A DNA stretch of 51,433 nucleotides from Candidatus Scalindua japonica (GCF_002443295.1 NZ_BAOS01000025.1:1-51433); one strand, 5' to 3'; shown: positions 26,003 to 35,761, counted from the stretch's first letter. The notes: generated by a model from the letters alone, not told the origin. Made by a program: numbers and translations.

Positions 26003-27697
26003 AGGAGACCATTTAGAATACCCGTTGTTACGTATTATCCCCTTGATTCTTAATGCAGAGAGCAAGTTAGTAACTTTGTTTTTCTTCTGGGATTCAGTTA
26101 ATATGTCCGGCAATTTATCCTGAAGGAACTTCTCAATGTTTTTTCTTGGTGATTCTCCAAACTTTTTTAGATATTCAACGATAAGGTTTTTGTAGTGTTC
26201 ATCATCAAGACCTCTCTGCTTAATATAATGAGCCTTTAATTCATCATTGGACAGCGATGCAGTAATTTTGGCGGAGATAACGTAATTGGGTTTTCTTCCC
26301 TCTATTAAACCAAATCCTTTCAGATATTTGATCTCTTCATCAGGAAGTGGTTTCTGCTTTTGCACCTTATCTAACATGATAATTTGCTCAAGAGACAAAC
26401 TCGGATTTCTTGCGAGTACACGCGCAAAGTCCATATCGAGTACCTTGCCGATTACTGTCACTTTTACTTTATCTTCTGACAAGTCATATTCCGGCATTGG
26501 AAAAAATCTTTCACGCTGATAATTAAACATTTTCCTTATGCCACCGCCTGCGGTGTCAACCATTTTTAAATTAAACATTGCGGTTGCAAGAAACCTATTG
26601 CGGTAATGTTCTTCTGGCGCATCTTCCTTAACTACTTTCTCCACTGAGCCGGGAATGAAGCTGCCGAGATTAGTAAATATCAATTGATCATCCATTTCAA
26701 CAACATTAATGCGGCCACCTTTTGTGTAATCCTGATGTGCAATGCAATTGTTTATAGCTTCACGAATTACAAACGGTTCGTATTGGTCAACCTCATCAGG
26801 GAATAAAGTGCCGTCTTTGATATAGCGGTATTTCAGATTGCGGATTTTTGCATATATCTTATCAACAGCCAACAGTAAAGGACAACTCTCAATGTGATAG
26901 TCCCTGTTATTTCCTTTGGCATCTTTCAAGAGCCAGCGTATCTTTGCCTCTGCCGGGCTAACAAAATGTTCCGATTCCGGTTTGCCTAACAGGATTATTG
27001 CTGTACGGGTAATTTTACCCTTTATTATTACTTTGGCTTTATTTAAAAAAGTGATATCATCCCAACAATCAATATCATGCGCTTGGTGGGGAAACTTGTT
27101 CTTGTAGTTTTCACGAGCCTTTGCGATAGCCTCAGAGTCAAGGTCGTCAATTGCGGTATCCGGCACCGTAGCAGCGCTCCAATCCTCCAAAGCAACTTGT
27201 GCCCGAATACGTTCAATTTCTTCCAGAGTCAACGGCGATAGTTTTTCTCCTTCCCTTCCATAGTAGTGTCCATCAAAGGCAACGGGTATACCTTTTGGAG
27301 CAGCAGGTATGTGAAACATAACTATACGGCCTTCGGGTAGATGCAGTTCATAGATTTCAATAAAAGAAATACGATTGGTGGTTTTATTGGCTAACTCTCC
27401 TTTAAGGTTGTCAAGATCTTTACGGTTATGGCGGAACTGGCTGCCAACTATTGTTCTTCCCTTATCCTTAATCCCGAAAATAAGCCATGCGTGAGATTTG
27501 CCTTTGAGGTTTGCCTCATTTGAAAGAGCAGAAAAATATTTGCCCAGCTTATTAGAGTCATAACTAATCCTGGCCTCTTTAAATTCAAAGACCTCCGTTT
27601 CCGCAGGCAGTCTGCAAAATTCCTGCAATATAATTTTCAATTCTTCTTCCGTCATCTGTAATACTACCTTTATCTTTCCTGTTACGGTTTCACTCAT
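25997..27697 (-). CDS. AlbA_2/Schlafen-like RNA-binding and ATP-binding protein (566 aa)
   Basis: The N-terminus shows the AlbA_2 (Slfn) pattern: CRLPAETEVFEFKEARIS, LGKYFSALSNEANLKGK and AWLIFGIKDKGRTIVGSQF. The middle reads HIPAAPKGIPVAFDGHYYGR. The C-terminal part carries the GHKL-like segment FVIREAINNCIAHQDYTKGG and FTNLGSFIPGSVEKVV (HATPase_c_4), then a winged-helix tail (NVTNLLSALRIKGIIRNNG-like). Such proteins are called transcriptional regulators or putative DNA-binding proteins and are frequent in type I restriction and other defence loci; the biochemical role is uncertain. The ATG at 27697 overlaps the stop of the small upstream ORF (ATGA). Confidence 0.85.
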   Translation of the reverse strand: MSETVTGKIKVVLQMTEEELKIILQEFCRLPAETEVFEFKEARISYDSNKLGKYFSALSNEANLKGKSHAWLIFGIKDKGRTIVGSQFRHNRKDLDNLKGELANKTTNRISFIEIYELHLPEGRIVMFHIPAAPKGIPVAFDGHYYGREGEKLSPLTLEEIERIRAQVALEDWSAATVPDTAIDDLDSEAIAKARENYKNKFPHQAHDIDCWDDITFLNKAKVIIKGKITRTAIILLGKPESEHFVSPAEAKIRWLLKDAKGNNRDYHIESCPLLLAVDKIYAKIRNLKYRYIKDGTLFPDEVDQYEPFVIREAINNCIAHQDYTKGGRINVVEMDDQLIFTNLGSFIPGSVEKVVKEDAPEEHYRNRFLATAMFNLKMVDTAGGGIRKMFNYQRERFFPMPEYDLSEDKVKVTVIGKVLDMDFARVLARNPSLSLEQIIMLDKVQKQKPLPDEEIKYLKGFGLIEGRKPNYVISAKITASLSNDELKAHYIKQRGLDDEHYKNLIVEYLKKFGESPRKNIEKFLQDKLPDILTESQKKNKVTNLLSALRIKGIIRNNGYSKWSPV

Positions 27698-27801
27698 TCA
27701 TCCTCAGCCTCTTCAAACAGAGCCTTTTGCCCACCTGTCTGTTCGTCAAAGGTGCACCTGCCCTTTTCTGAGGTATCGGTCATTTTCAACTTATTACCCA
27801 T
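27694..27801 (-). CDS. Putative 35-aa ORF coupled to the AlbA_2 gene
   Basis: MGNKLKMTDTSEKGRCTFDE is followed by QTGGQKALFEEAEDE and a TGA that overlaps the ATG of the next gene (ATGA at 27694-27697), the hallmark of translational coupling. Acidic tail. No family is recognised. It could be a leader or a small regulator; the start has no strong ribosome site. Confidence 0.4.
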   Translation of the reverse strand: MGNKLKMTDTSEKGRCTFDEQTGGQKALFEEAEDE

Positions 27802-27842
27802 CGTTGTTAAGGCAGTAGACGAAAATAGGCGAAAATAAACTC

Positions 27843-29309
27843 CTAACTCCAATAGGGAATATACTTTGCATCTTTTCGTGCTTCAGATACTCCTATTTTT
27901 TTAACCAACTTACCCTCCAAAGTCGCATTTATAACTCGTGTAACCTGTGCCGATTTAGACTCTTCAAGCCCGAACCTATCACGTAAGCTCTTATTAGTCA
28001 TATGCTTTCGCTGAACATATTGTAAACATGCATGCTGATAACAGGCACGCACTCTATCTTCTTTTCCCATGTCTTCAAAATCCTTACGCGCAAACAAGAC
28101 CGATCGTGTATGTTCATCCGTTTCCTCAAACAAAGGTGCGGGTAATTGATAAAATTCAGTTTCAAATATAACCTTATCCACCCCGCTTCCCCGCTCTTCA
28201 CACACACCAATCCTTCGCATGAAGGAAGCCAATGCTTCATTGCGTGATTTTGGAGGACTGTCAAGGAAACGGTCTGTCTTTACCAATGGTCTGCCAGGAT
28301 TTGTAATTTCTACCCGATTTGAGAATATTTCTATCATGGGAGCCGTGCCTGTAAGATAAAAATCCTGATGGGGCAATGCGTTTGCAACCAACTCCCGAAT
28401 GGCAATATCAGGAAACATCGGAACATCTTTTCTCAGGGCCTTTCCTATAACTTCGTTTGAAGGCAAAATGGTATTGAGAAAATCTATTAATCCTTTAAAT
28501 CCGCACGCGTAACCTTTGCCCCCTGCCTGTTCACGAATGGTTTCTATCCTGTTCTCACCTTTATATTGAATGACCCTGATAGCCTTTCGTTTTAAAGATG
28601 AGAATTTAGAAATATCCCTGGCAAATAATATTACGCCAAGATTTGTTATATTCCACATGCCACTAACTCCTAGCAAAAGTATCTCTTCTGATTCTAATGC
28701 CCTTATAATTCCATCACGTGAATCCGGTAACGGTAAGTTGAGAAGAGAAAAATATGCAGGGTAATCAATCAATAGCAAAACATCTTCCGCCAGAAGATTC
28801 TCCTGGGCGATACCCCGTTCAAACGGTGTTTCATCAAAAATACGCCACAACTCACGCTCTTTTTCAGGAAAGTCTTTCAACTTTTTCAAGTACGATCCAA
28901 TTCGTACATATTCTATATTCTTGAATTGAACAGGATGTCTGAATGCCGCATCGATTTCCATTAAGACAACCGGTTTGTCTTCCATAATAAGTTCACAAAA
29001 ATTGAACTTAATCTTTGGAGATAGATGCCGTAACAACCAGTTTTCAACCTCCTCATCGCCAACCTTAGATTCCCTTGGTTTAAATGAGGTGCCAATAATT
29101 TCATGACTTCAATCTTCAATTCCCCAGATCAAATATGCCTTGATTTTTCCAACCAAAGCTGCCGAGTTAGAAAGCGCTGAGAGATACTGTCCGATCTCCT
29201 CAGCATTTACTTTGTTATGTTTGAATTCAACCCATTCTGTTTCTGTAGGTAGCCTGCGCAACTCTTGAACAATACTGCAATAATATTCTAAATATCTATC
29301 TGGATTCAT
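27843..29309 (-). pseudogene. AlbA_2/ATP-binding protein with one in-frame TGA
   Basis: The frame MNPDRYLEYYCSIVQELRRL, TETEWVEFKHNKVNAEEIGQ, YLSALSNSAALVGK, AYLIWGIED is the AlbA_2 start. A TGA at 29109-29111 follows, then SHEIIGTSFKPRESKVGDEE, VENWLLRHLSPKIKFNFCEL continues without a shift. The rest contains AIRELVANALPHQDFYLTG and RVEITNPGRPLV (GHKL-type ATP-binding) and RRIGVCEERGSGVDKVIFE, then a winged-helix end. The whole protein would be 488 aa. Family members have GIDD/GIED-x-THEIVGT at the break, so the stop replaced a single residue (Arg, Gly or similar). The downstream part could in principle restart at the ATG at 29036. It is a paralog of the 566-aa gene that follows. Confidence 0.8.
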
Positions 29310-29311
29310 AC

Positions 29312-29488
29312 TTATTTAAACTCCCCGCCAATCAGGTGTTTATTGCGTAAATCATGAATATCACCTTTGTATGCAACCCGGCTGTCAGTTTTCAACCAAA
29401 GGCTGCCAATTACCATAAATTTAGATGCTGGATTCTCCGACGAAAGAAGATCCAGACGACTTTCATCACAGTAAATATCAAAATTCAT
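29312..29488 (-). pseudogene. DUF3800 N-terminal fragment
   Basis: The ATG at 29486-29488 begins MNFDIYCDESRLDLLSS, FMVIGSLWLKT, GDIHDLRNKHLIGGEFK and stops. This is the start of DUF3800 proteins (IYCDES with the conserved Asp-Glu, later HxxxEFKW), which normally run to about 200-300 aa and have a putative nuclease-like fold. Only the first 58 residues remain; a stop falls immediately where EFKW would continue. An AGGGGC ribosome-site-like stretch precedes it. It lies 2 bp before the AlbA_2 gene. Confidence 0.65.
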
Positions 29489-29559
29489 CAATCATCTGCC
29501 CCTCTCTTTTCATAACTTAGATTTTTAAAGTTACTTACCCAAAGATATTTCAATTTCCT

Positions 29560-31185
29560 CTATCTACCCTTTGATATAAAATTCAATACTGCATCCAGTA
29601 ATTTACTTGAACATTCCATTTTGCTTTCGATATTCCGGTTCAAATCATCACTTAATGCCATTAAGGAATCGACTTTAGCGACGATGCGCTTTTGTTCAGC
29701 AAGTGGGGGGAGTGAAAAAACTAAACTTGACACAATTTTCATATTTAACCCACGCCTTTGGTTTTGCCCAGTGATATCGCGTATCCTATAATACCTTCCT
29801 CTTAAATTCCAAAACAAGTATTCAGGTAAGCAAACAGAATCAATTACAGGCTTCATAGCAACCAAAGATTGATTACATGCCGCTTCAACACGCAACAAAG
29901 CAACGGTTGCTCTTGTTTTTCCCTAACCATTTAATGCAATCATGACTGAGTTTATTGGAAGAATTTTGCAATTGCTGGCATCAAGTCCTTTTTCTGTAAT
30001 TCTACCGTCACAATCAAATATTTCTCCTTTATGGATGTCTCCTGATACCAACCACTTTATTTTTCCACCAAAATAATCTTTTCTACTTCTACTAGGTGTA
30101 GCACCTGTATATAAATCACAAATTCTTCCTACGATCGTCCACTCCCACCCATCCGGCACATCAAACGGAATCTCGCTCTCCTTAATCTGCTCCAGCGGCT
30201 TCTGTCTCTTAATCTTCCCCTCTTCAATCAACCGTTCCTTCTCAGCCCGTATCTTCTCAAGCAAGGCACTCGCTGGTTCATCCTTCGGGTCTTGTGGTAC
30301 AAGTTTGCCCTGAACGGCAAGTTGAAGAATGGTCTGTTTTAACTCGTCAATGTTTTTCGAGGTGCTGTAAAGCAGGTCAAAGTTCTTTTCAATATGATTC
30401 CAATTCTTATTAAAATCGTGTTTGGTGGCAGAAGTGCTGAGTGCATTAAGAGAAGATTTATTGAGCAAGACCTTCTTCTCTGCTTTTTCCTGCTGTTGCT
30501 TTTCAAGGTCATCACATAATGTCATTAAGGAATCGACTTTTTCTACGATGCGCTTTTGTTCTGCAAGGGGTGGGACAGAAATGGATAATTCATAGACATT
30601 GTTTCTGTTCAGTCCTGGCTTTATTCCAAAAGAAAGACTAGTCAAATTCAAGCTAAGAAGAAGGTAGTATAAATATCTAAAATTTAAATTTTCCATTTCC
30701 AACACGTAATATGTTACATCTGTGGGCCAGAATGGTTTTTCAACAATATTTAATGCTCCAGCGGAACCCTTTCTTCCAACAATAATACTCTTTTGTGAAA
30801 CATAAGGCTCTTGTACATATTTTAATATTCCGTTTGCACCATAGGCGGGTATTTTCCCTCCGATTTTACTTTTTTCTACAGCCTTACCATAGTTTAGGAA
30901 TATAATGTTTCCTAACTTACATTGCACCCAACCGGTAGGTATTCTGCTTTTATATTCTTCAATATTTTTAATCTTTAATGGTTGTTGTTTGTTGACTAAA
31001 CCATCCTTTACTAAATTCTCTTTTTCTCTCTGAATCTTCTCAAGCAAGGCACTGGCAGGTTCATCCTTCGAGTCTTGTGGCACAAGTTTTCCCTGAACGG
31101 CGAGTTGAAGAATCAGGTCGCGCAGTTTCTTAACCCCACCCGGTGCCTCCGCCAGTTTATCAAAATGGTAGAACAGTAAATTCAT
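29560..31185 (-). pseudogene. hsdS: Type I restriction specificity subunit HsdS with one in-frame TAG
   Basis: The full frame is 541 codons with two target-recognition domains. It includes the repeated conserved segments LQLAVQGKLVPQDSKDEPAS (about residues 27-46) and LQLAVQGKLVPQDPKDEPAS (about 285-305), and SVPPLAEQKRIVEKVDSLM plus LPPLAEQKRIVAKVDSLMAL. A TAG at 29923-29925 splits the second domain between MIALNG and GKTRATVALL; homologs read ALNGQGKT, so CAG (Gln) to TAG fits. The ATG at 31185 overlaps the stop of the DUF1016 gene. HsdS sets the DNA target of the HsdM/HsdR complex; with the break in the second domain, and with hsdM and hsdR reduced to fragments, the system should be inactive. 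Confidence 0.88.
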
Positions 31186-32381
31186 TTCGTTTTACCTCTG
31201 TTTCTTTTTGTTTTCACTGGCTCTTTGGGAACCTCTACCGGCATTGTTAGATGACCCTGTCCCATGATTTCATCTTGTGCCTTCTCTAATTCCAGCGCAA
31301 GCAATTTCTCGTTTGGCAGGTGCAGTTTGTATTCACTTACCATTATCTTGTTGGGCAACCCATCAAGTGCATACCTGGCAAGGGCATGACGCTTTTGTGC
31401 GCATAATATCAGCCCAACCGGTGGATTTTCATCGGTATTAGTCCAGTGTTCCTTTGTGTAATTACAATAGAGGTGCATCTGTCCGGCGTCGGCATGTGTG
31501 AAACGTCCTAACTTAAGATCTATAAGCACAAGACACCGTAGTTGCCTGTGGTAGAAAACAAGGTCAACCCTGAACCATTCATCATCAATACGCAGCCTTT
31601 TCTGGCGTGCGACAAAGGCGAAATCATTACCAAGTTCAAGCAGAAATGCTTCAAGATGATGTATGAGTGTTTCTTCGAGATTCTGTTCCGAGTATTCGTC
31701 CCTTAAATTTAGAAATTCAAGAATATATGGATCTTTTATCATGGCTTCCGGTGATACCGGTTCGTCACTGTTTGTTGTTTTTTTAAGAAGTCCGGCTCTG
31801 TTTTTAGACAGAAGTATCCGTTTATAAAATTGCGAGTCGATTTGCCGTTTAAGATCACGCACCGACCATCCACCCCGCATAGCTTCCTTGTGATAAAATG
31901 TACGCGCTTCATTTGTATCAAGAGTGAGAAGCTGCACATAATGTGACCAGGAAAGGGAGAAATGTCCTGATATCTCAGTTAGATATGTTTCGGTATCCCG
32001 GTCTGTCGGGCAGGATTTACGCGACACTGTCGCATATTTTGTCTTGCCTGTAGATTTACGCGACGCTGTCGCGTATTTTATGTTGAGCGGATAGGTTAGA
32101 AAAAACTGCCGCATCCGTTGAAGATTGTCTACGCTGTATCCTCTTCCCAGTACAGAAAGGTCGGCAGACAGCGAAATAAGCAATTGCTCACCATAGCCTG
32201 CACGCTTGCGGCCTTTTTGTTCAAACAGGACAATTTTCCGCCCGATTTCCCAGTTTGTAGCTGTTAAGACGGCGTTAATTGTTCGCGCCGCAATATTGCG
32301 TGAATTTTCGATGAGCGTACGCAATTCACTCAGTATAGAGGTGTATTCAGATTTGAAAAGAACACTTTTCTTTGCCTTCAT
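31182..32381 (-). CDS. DUF1016/YhcG-like PDDEXK nuclease
   Basis: This 399-aa protein has an N-terminal DUF1016 helical domain (WEIGRKIVLFEQKGRKRAGY, LQRMRQFFLTYP, FSLSWSHYVQLLTL). Its C-terminal PDDEXK nuclease domain reads KDPYILEFLNL, LLELGNDFAFVARQKRLRI, RVDLVFYHRQLRCLVLIDLK (Asp and Asp-x-Lys catalytic motif) and NPPVGLILCAQK. These proteins are often embedded in type I restriction operons. The gene overlaps hsdM upstream and hsdS downstream by ATGA junctions, so it was an operon member. A duplicated stretch YATASRKS/YATVSRKS (residues about 103-125) is encoded by two palindromic DNA segments. It appears intact. Confidence 0.88.
   Translation of the reverse strand: MKAKKSVLFKSEYTSILSELRTLIENSRNIAARTINAVLTATNWEIGRKIVLFEQKGRKRAGYGEQLLISLSADLSVLGRGYSVDNLQRMRQFFLTYPLNIKYATASRKSTGKTKYATVSRKSCPTDRDTETYLTEISGHFSLSWSHYVQLLTLDTNEARTFYHKEAMRGGWSVRDLKRQIDSQFYKRILLSKNRAGLLKKTTNSDEPVSPEAMIKDPYILEFLNLRDEYSEQNLEETLIHHLEAFLLELGNDFAFVARQKRLRIDDEWFRVDLVFYHRQLRCLVLIDLKLGRFTHADAGQMHLYCNYTKEHWTNTDENPPVGLILCAQKRHALARYALDGLPNKIMVSEYKLHLPNEKLLALELEKAQDEIMGQGHLTMPVEVPKEPVKTKRNRGKTK
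32013..32080. repeat. Pair of palindromic segments inside the DUF1016 gene
   Basis: GCGACACTGTCGC (32021-32033) and CGCGACGCTGTCGCG (32059-32073) are palindromes within two near-identical blocks starting GATTTACGCGAC. They encode the two YAT(A/V)SRKS copies without breaking the frame. Confidence 0.7.
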
Positions 32382-32760
32382 TTGGTTTCCCCAAGCGCAT
32401 CCATAAGCTCTTTTTTCAGGGTGTTTCGAACCTTTTCAATTTTTTTCTCTATCTCATGGTACTCTTTCAGAATATCTTTCGGGTCGCCATGGTTTTCATC
32501 AACAATATGGGGGTTTTTAATATCAAGGTTATAGTTATTGGCAATAACATCTTTTACCGATACCTTCCAGGCATATTCACTCTCTTTACGCTTTTTCCAC
32601 CACCTCTTTTCGGGTTCAAATTCTTCTATCCGCATTGGCTTACCCTTGTTGTAGGACTTAACGCCTTCCGGATAGGGATGTTCGTAATACCAGATGTTTC
32701 TGGTTGGCTCGCCTTTGGTAAAGAAGAGCAGGTTGGTTTTTATGCCGGTGTACGGACAAA
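32378..32760 (-). pseudogene. hsdM: HsdM (type I N6-adenine methyltransferase), C-terminal fragment
   Basis: From the end of the transposase element, the frame reads CPYTGIKTNLLFFTKGEPTR, NIWYYEHPYPEGVKSYNKGK, PMRIEEFEPEKRWWKKR, AWKVSVKDVIANNYNLDIKN and ends LGETK. This is the last quarter of HsdM. The AdoMet and NPPF motifs, normally about 300 residues upstream, are absent. The break coincides exactly with the element end at 32761. A start at the internal ATG (MRIEEF, 32635) would give only an 85-residue fragment. Confidence 0.85.
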
Positions 32761-33795
32761 GGGGTCAAGTCTGCCGATGACTTAGCTTAATATTTTTCTA
32801 GCTTTATTAACTTGTTTTTTTAATTTTTTACTTCTCACCACATCAACCTTCGTCTTCTCAATTATACTACTTACGCTACTATAACTAGAAACTTTAAACT
32901 CTTTCCCTATTTCCTTCAAAGAATCACGTCTAAGCAACCTTGTTAAATAAATTGCCACATTCCTTGCTTCATTGGTTACCCCTCGATGGATACCATATAA
33001 CGATCCAATGTCAACATTATATACCTTGCAAACTGAATCTTTGATTTTTTTCCTGCTGGGAACTAATACCTTTGTTTCAGGAATTTCTTCCTGAATCGAA
33101 CAACCAGTATATTTCTCTTTTGCCCATTCTATAAATTTTTCAGCTCCAAGTATAATAGGCATTTTCTTCTTTGAAAAAACACCAACAATATCATCTGAAT
33201 CTTCTTCTCTTATAAATTCTCTATATTCTGCCAATCGTTTCGATTTAACATCAGTCAGTAATCCAAAAAAAGCCTCCTTGTTTAACCAATTCCATTTTGA
33301 TGATTTTGAAAGATATCCATTGTGGCTGCTCCATGCATAATCCTCTAATCTATCAACCATTCCAGCCCGTAATGGATTCCGGTGAATGTACCTTACCAGT
33401 ACGGTAAGATAACTGTCGCTATCTAATAGTATAGACTTATATCGCCCTCTGAAAAGCTGACCGTCATGCCTGTTTTTACGATTGTATCTCTGTGTATAAA
33501 TACCGTTTATATGTCTCATAGATCGTGAAAGATTTCCTTCAGGTGTATGAAGTAAAAGATGATAGTGGTTGGGCATTAAACAATACGCGGTTATATTAAT
33601 ATTCCATAAAGACACAGCCTCCTTTAAAACCTCTATAAAAGCAATATAGTCTTGATCAGTTGAGAATATATCTTCTCTTCTCCTTCCTCTGTTCATAATA
33701 TGATACCAGGCTCCCGGGTATTGTATTCTTAGTGGCCTTGACATAGGAGAAATATATCATTGTATAGTAGTTAAGTCAATAGCAGACTTGACCCC
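32761..33795 (-). mobile_element. REP-associated tyrosine transposase (RAYT) element
   Basis: GGGGTCAAGTCTGC at 32761-32774 and its exact inverted copy GCAGACTTGACCCC at 33782-33795 bound a 1035-bp segment holding one transposase gene. hsdM sequence abuts the left end and hsdR sequence abuts the right end, so both borders are sharp. No target duplication was recognised, in line with a deletion having accompanied or followed insertion. Confidence 0.85.
32782..33744 (-). CDS. REP-associated tyrosine transposase (Y1_Tnp), with DnaA-like C-terminal domain
   Basis: This 320-residue protein has the Y1 transposase fold: MSRPLRIQYPGAWYHIMNRG, ITAYCLMPNHYHLLLHTPEG (the HxH/HUH metal site is NHYHLLLHT), NRHDGQLFRGRYKSIL and YIHRNPLRAGMV with the catalytic Tyr region. 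The C-terminal part resembles a DnaA-type helix-turn-helix (VYNVDIGSLYGIHRGVTNEA, ARNVAIYLTRLLRRDSLKEI), as in larger RAYT proteins. The ATG at 33744 lies 38 bp inside the element's right end. The gene looks complete. Confidence 0.92.
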   Translation of the reverse strand: MSRPLRIQYPGAWYHIMNRGRRREDIFSTDQDYIAFIEVLKEAVSLWNINITAYCLMPNHYHLLLHTPEGNLSRSMRHINGIYTQRYNRKNRHDGQLFRGRYKSILLDSDSYLTVLVRYIHRNPLRAGMVDRLEDYAWSSHNGYLSKSSKWNWLNKEAFFGLLTDVKSKRLAEYREFIREEDSDDIVGVFSKKKMPIILGAEKFIEWAKEKYTGCSIQEEIPETKVLVPSRKKIKDSVCKVYNVDIGSLYGIHRGVTNEARNVAIYLTRLLRRDSLKEIGKEFKVSSYSSVSSIIEKTKVDVVRSKKLKKQVNKARKILS

Positions 33796-33796
33796 C

Positions 33797-33934
33797 TTAC
33801 CTAACAATGATTCTACCTTTGGTCAGAGAAACTTCTTCACGAACTTGTAATTGAATATCCCATCCAGCTTTTTCAATAGCTGGTGTGATATATTTAGTGC
33901 AGATATCTCTTTCAGATAAATCTTTCTTATTCAT
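33797..33934 (-). pseudogene. hsdR: HsdR (type I restriction endonuclease), N-terminal fragment
   Basis: The ATG at 33932-33934 starts MNKKDLSERDICTKYITPAI, EKAGWDIQLQVREEVSLTKG, RIIVR and then meets a stop at the edge of the RAYT element. This is the characteristic start of the HsdR/EcoEI-type R subunit, normally about 900-1000 aa; everything after residue 45 is gone. It begins 31 bp after the DUF262 gene. Confidence 0.75.
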
Positions 33935-33964
33935 AGCAAGTTTTTGGGGTTAGATACCGCTTTT

Positions 33965-35761
33965 TTACAGTTTCCAATAGTAATTCTTGGTCTTTAATGC
34001 CATCAATCTCCTTCTCTCTTGCAGGAACTCATCATAGTGTTCTATAGTTTTGTTTTGCATCTCATCTGGTACACAGTGAGTCTTGAAATTTTCTTTCATT
34101 TCATCTATATCTGTTATTGCACCAAAGGCTGTTGAGCCATTATTGCAGTGTTCTATGAGTTTTGAGAAATATTCAGCAGGCGCTTTGTCTCCTATTGCAA
34201 TATTTATTTCACTTTGCATCATGACATAGTTTGCTATTTGGTTATATCTGCCTCGTACAAGACCATTCTTTTTGAGATAGTTCTTAGGGAATAGATGATG
34301 TACATCACCTCGATGAGTAATCAGGTCTCGAACGGTTATTTCTTTTGACAAGAAACCCTTATCATTATCATGTACCTGAGAAGCTAGATAAACCTTAAAA
34401 TAAGGACTACTCGCAACTGAGGTATTCATCTGTTGGGGCAAACCTGCTCCCCAGAAAGCATCAGATAATTCAGCGGCTTCTATATTTTCCAGATATTTTG
34501 AAACACCAATTTCTCCAATCTGCTTCATGTCAAAGTCAAATGATGATTCTGGAGATGAAGAATAACGACCTGTCAGTATTGACATTACCAACCACTTACG
34601 AACACAAGATTCGATTTTACTTGGCTCTACCTTATTTGCCCTTTGAACCAAATATACTATGTAAGCAAAATTTATAGCATTTTGAGATCGAATCATAGTT
34701 GAGTCAACGAAACCAGCAGATCTCAGAATCATGACAAACCGTTTAAAGTCTGTTTCATTCATAAATTTAAAAAGACCTTCTTCAAGTTGTTTAAACGATT
34801 GTTCTGCAATTCTTTCTTCATATACCCTAGTCTCAAAGTTTCTACCTGAAAGCAATGCAACTAAATCCTGAAGGCGGCCACGCTTAAACTCAGAAGTAAA
34901 TGCTACACGTAACATATCAGTATATGAGGGATCATATAAATCGTCATTCTCTGTTTTTAACCATGCCATCTTTTTGAAATATTCAGTTGAAGAGAACTCT
35001 TTATCTATATCAGCAAGTTGCTGATAGAACTCTGGTGCAATAGCCAAATGACAAAAATAGTCAATGCATTTCCGTATTTTATTACCATTGTATGTTTCAT
35101 TAGCTGCAATTTTAGACATGGCAAAGTCTGCCTGACTGAGAACTGCACCTTGAGAGTTTATCCTAATAAATATTTCTGTGACAGTTTCAATATCTAAATC
35201 TGAATTTAATTCAATAAGTCCAATATGGTTATTAACAATACCTCGTAACAACTCAATACTTTCGTAAATTTTGTCCTTATCACTTCCAACATTTGCTTCA
35301 CAATAAGTATCTACAAGTTTGAGAATCTTGACATCTGGTGAAAGGATATCTGCTATATTCCCGATCCATGTTTTATCTTTCTTTATGGCGGGATTGGTAA
35401 CCTCAAATTTCTTCTCTTTAGGATTAAAGGCAATAGTAATATTGACTCTGTTATAGTCTTTGTTAATAACTCTTTCGCCTAGCAATGATGCCATAAGCGC
35501 AGTTACTCTTTGTTGACCGTCAATTAATACTCTCTTACCTTCTGACGAAGTCCCGTCTTTTAATTTTACCGTGGGATTTCGCCAGGCAATTAAGTAGCCT
35601 ATCGGATAACCCTCATACAAAGAATCTATCAAATCTCTGACTTTTGTTGCATCCCATACAAATGGACGCTGGATTTCAGGAATTGCAATTTCACCAGACG
35701 TAATCCATGTAAATAATGTTTGAATCGGATGCTGGTTAACAGAGTATTGTTGAATTGACAT
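33965..35761 (-). CDS. DUF262/DUF1524 protein (GmrSD-like)
   Basis: This 598-residue protein starts with a ParB-like DUF262 domain: [39 protein letters not shown] and the hallmark [20 protein letters not shown] (DGQQR). It continues with [20 protein letters not shown] and the C-terminal HNH-type DUF1524 site [15 protein letters not shown]. GmrSD and related type IV systems use this fusion to cleave modified (for example glucosylated hydroxymethylcytosine) phage DNA in an NTP-dependent way. All key motifs are present. The ATG at 35761 follows GAGGGAATTAG. It is the first gene of the operon-like block that once led into hsdR. Confidence 0.88.
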   Translation of the reverse strand: MSIQQYSVNQHPIQTLFTWITSGEIAIPEIQRPFVWDATKVRDLIDSLYEGYPIGYLIAWRNPTVKLKDGTSSEGKRVLIDGQQRVTALMASLLGERVINKDYNRVNITIAFNPKEKKFEVTNPAIKKDKTWIGNIADILSPDVKILKLVDTYCEANVGSDKDKIYESIELLRGIVNNHIGLIELNSDLDIETVTEIFIRINSQGAVLSQADFAMSKIAANETYNGNKIRKCIDYFCHLAIAPEFYQQLADIDKEFSSTEYFKKMAWLKTENDDLYDPSYTDMLRVAFTSEFKRGRLQDLVALLSGRNFETRVYEERIAEQSFKQLEEGLFKFMNETDFKRFVMILRSAGFVDSTMIRSQNAINFAYIVYLVQRANKVEPSKIESCVRKWLVMSILTGRYSSSPESSFDFDMKQIGEIGVSKYLENIEAAELSDAFWGAGLPQQMNTSVASSPYFKVYLASQVHDNDKGFLSKEITVRDLITHRGDVHHLFPKNYLKKNGLVRGRYNQIANYVMMQSEINIAIGDKAPAEYFSKLIEHCNNGSTAFGAITDIDEMKENFKTHCVPDEMQNKTIEHYDEFLQERRRLMALKTKNYYWKL

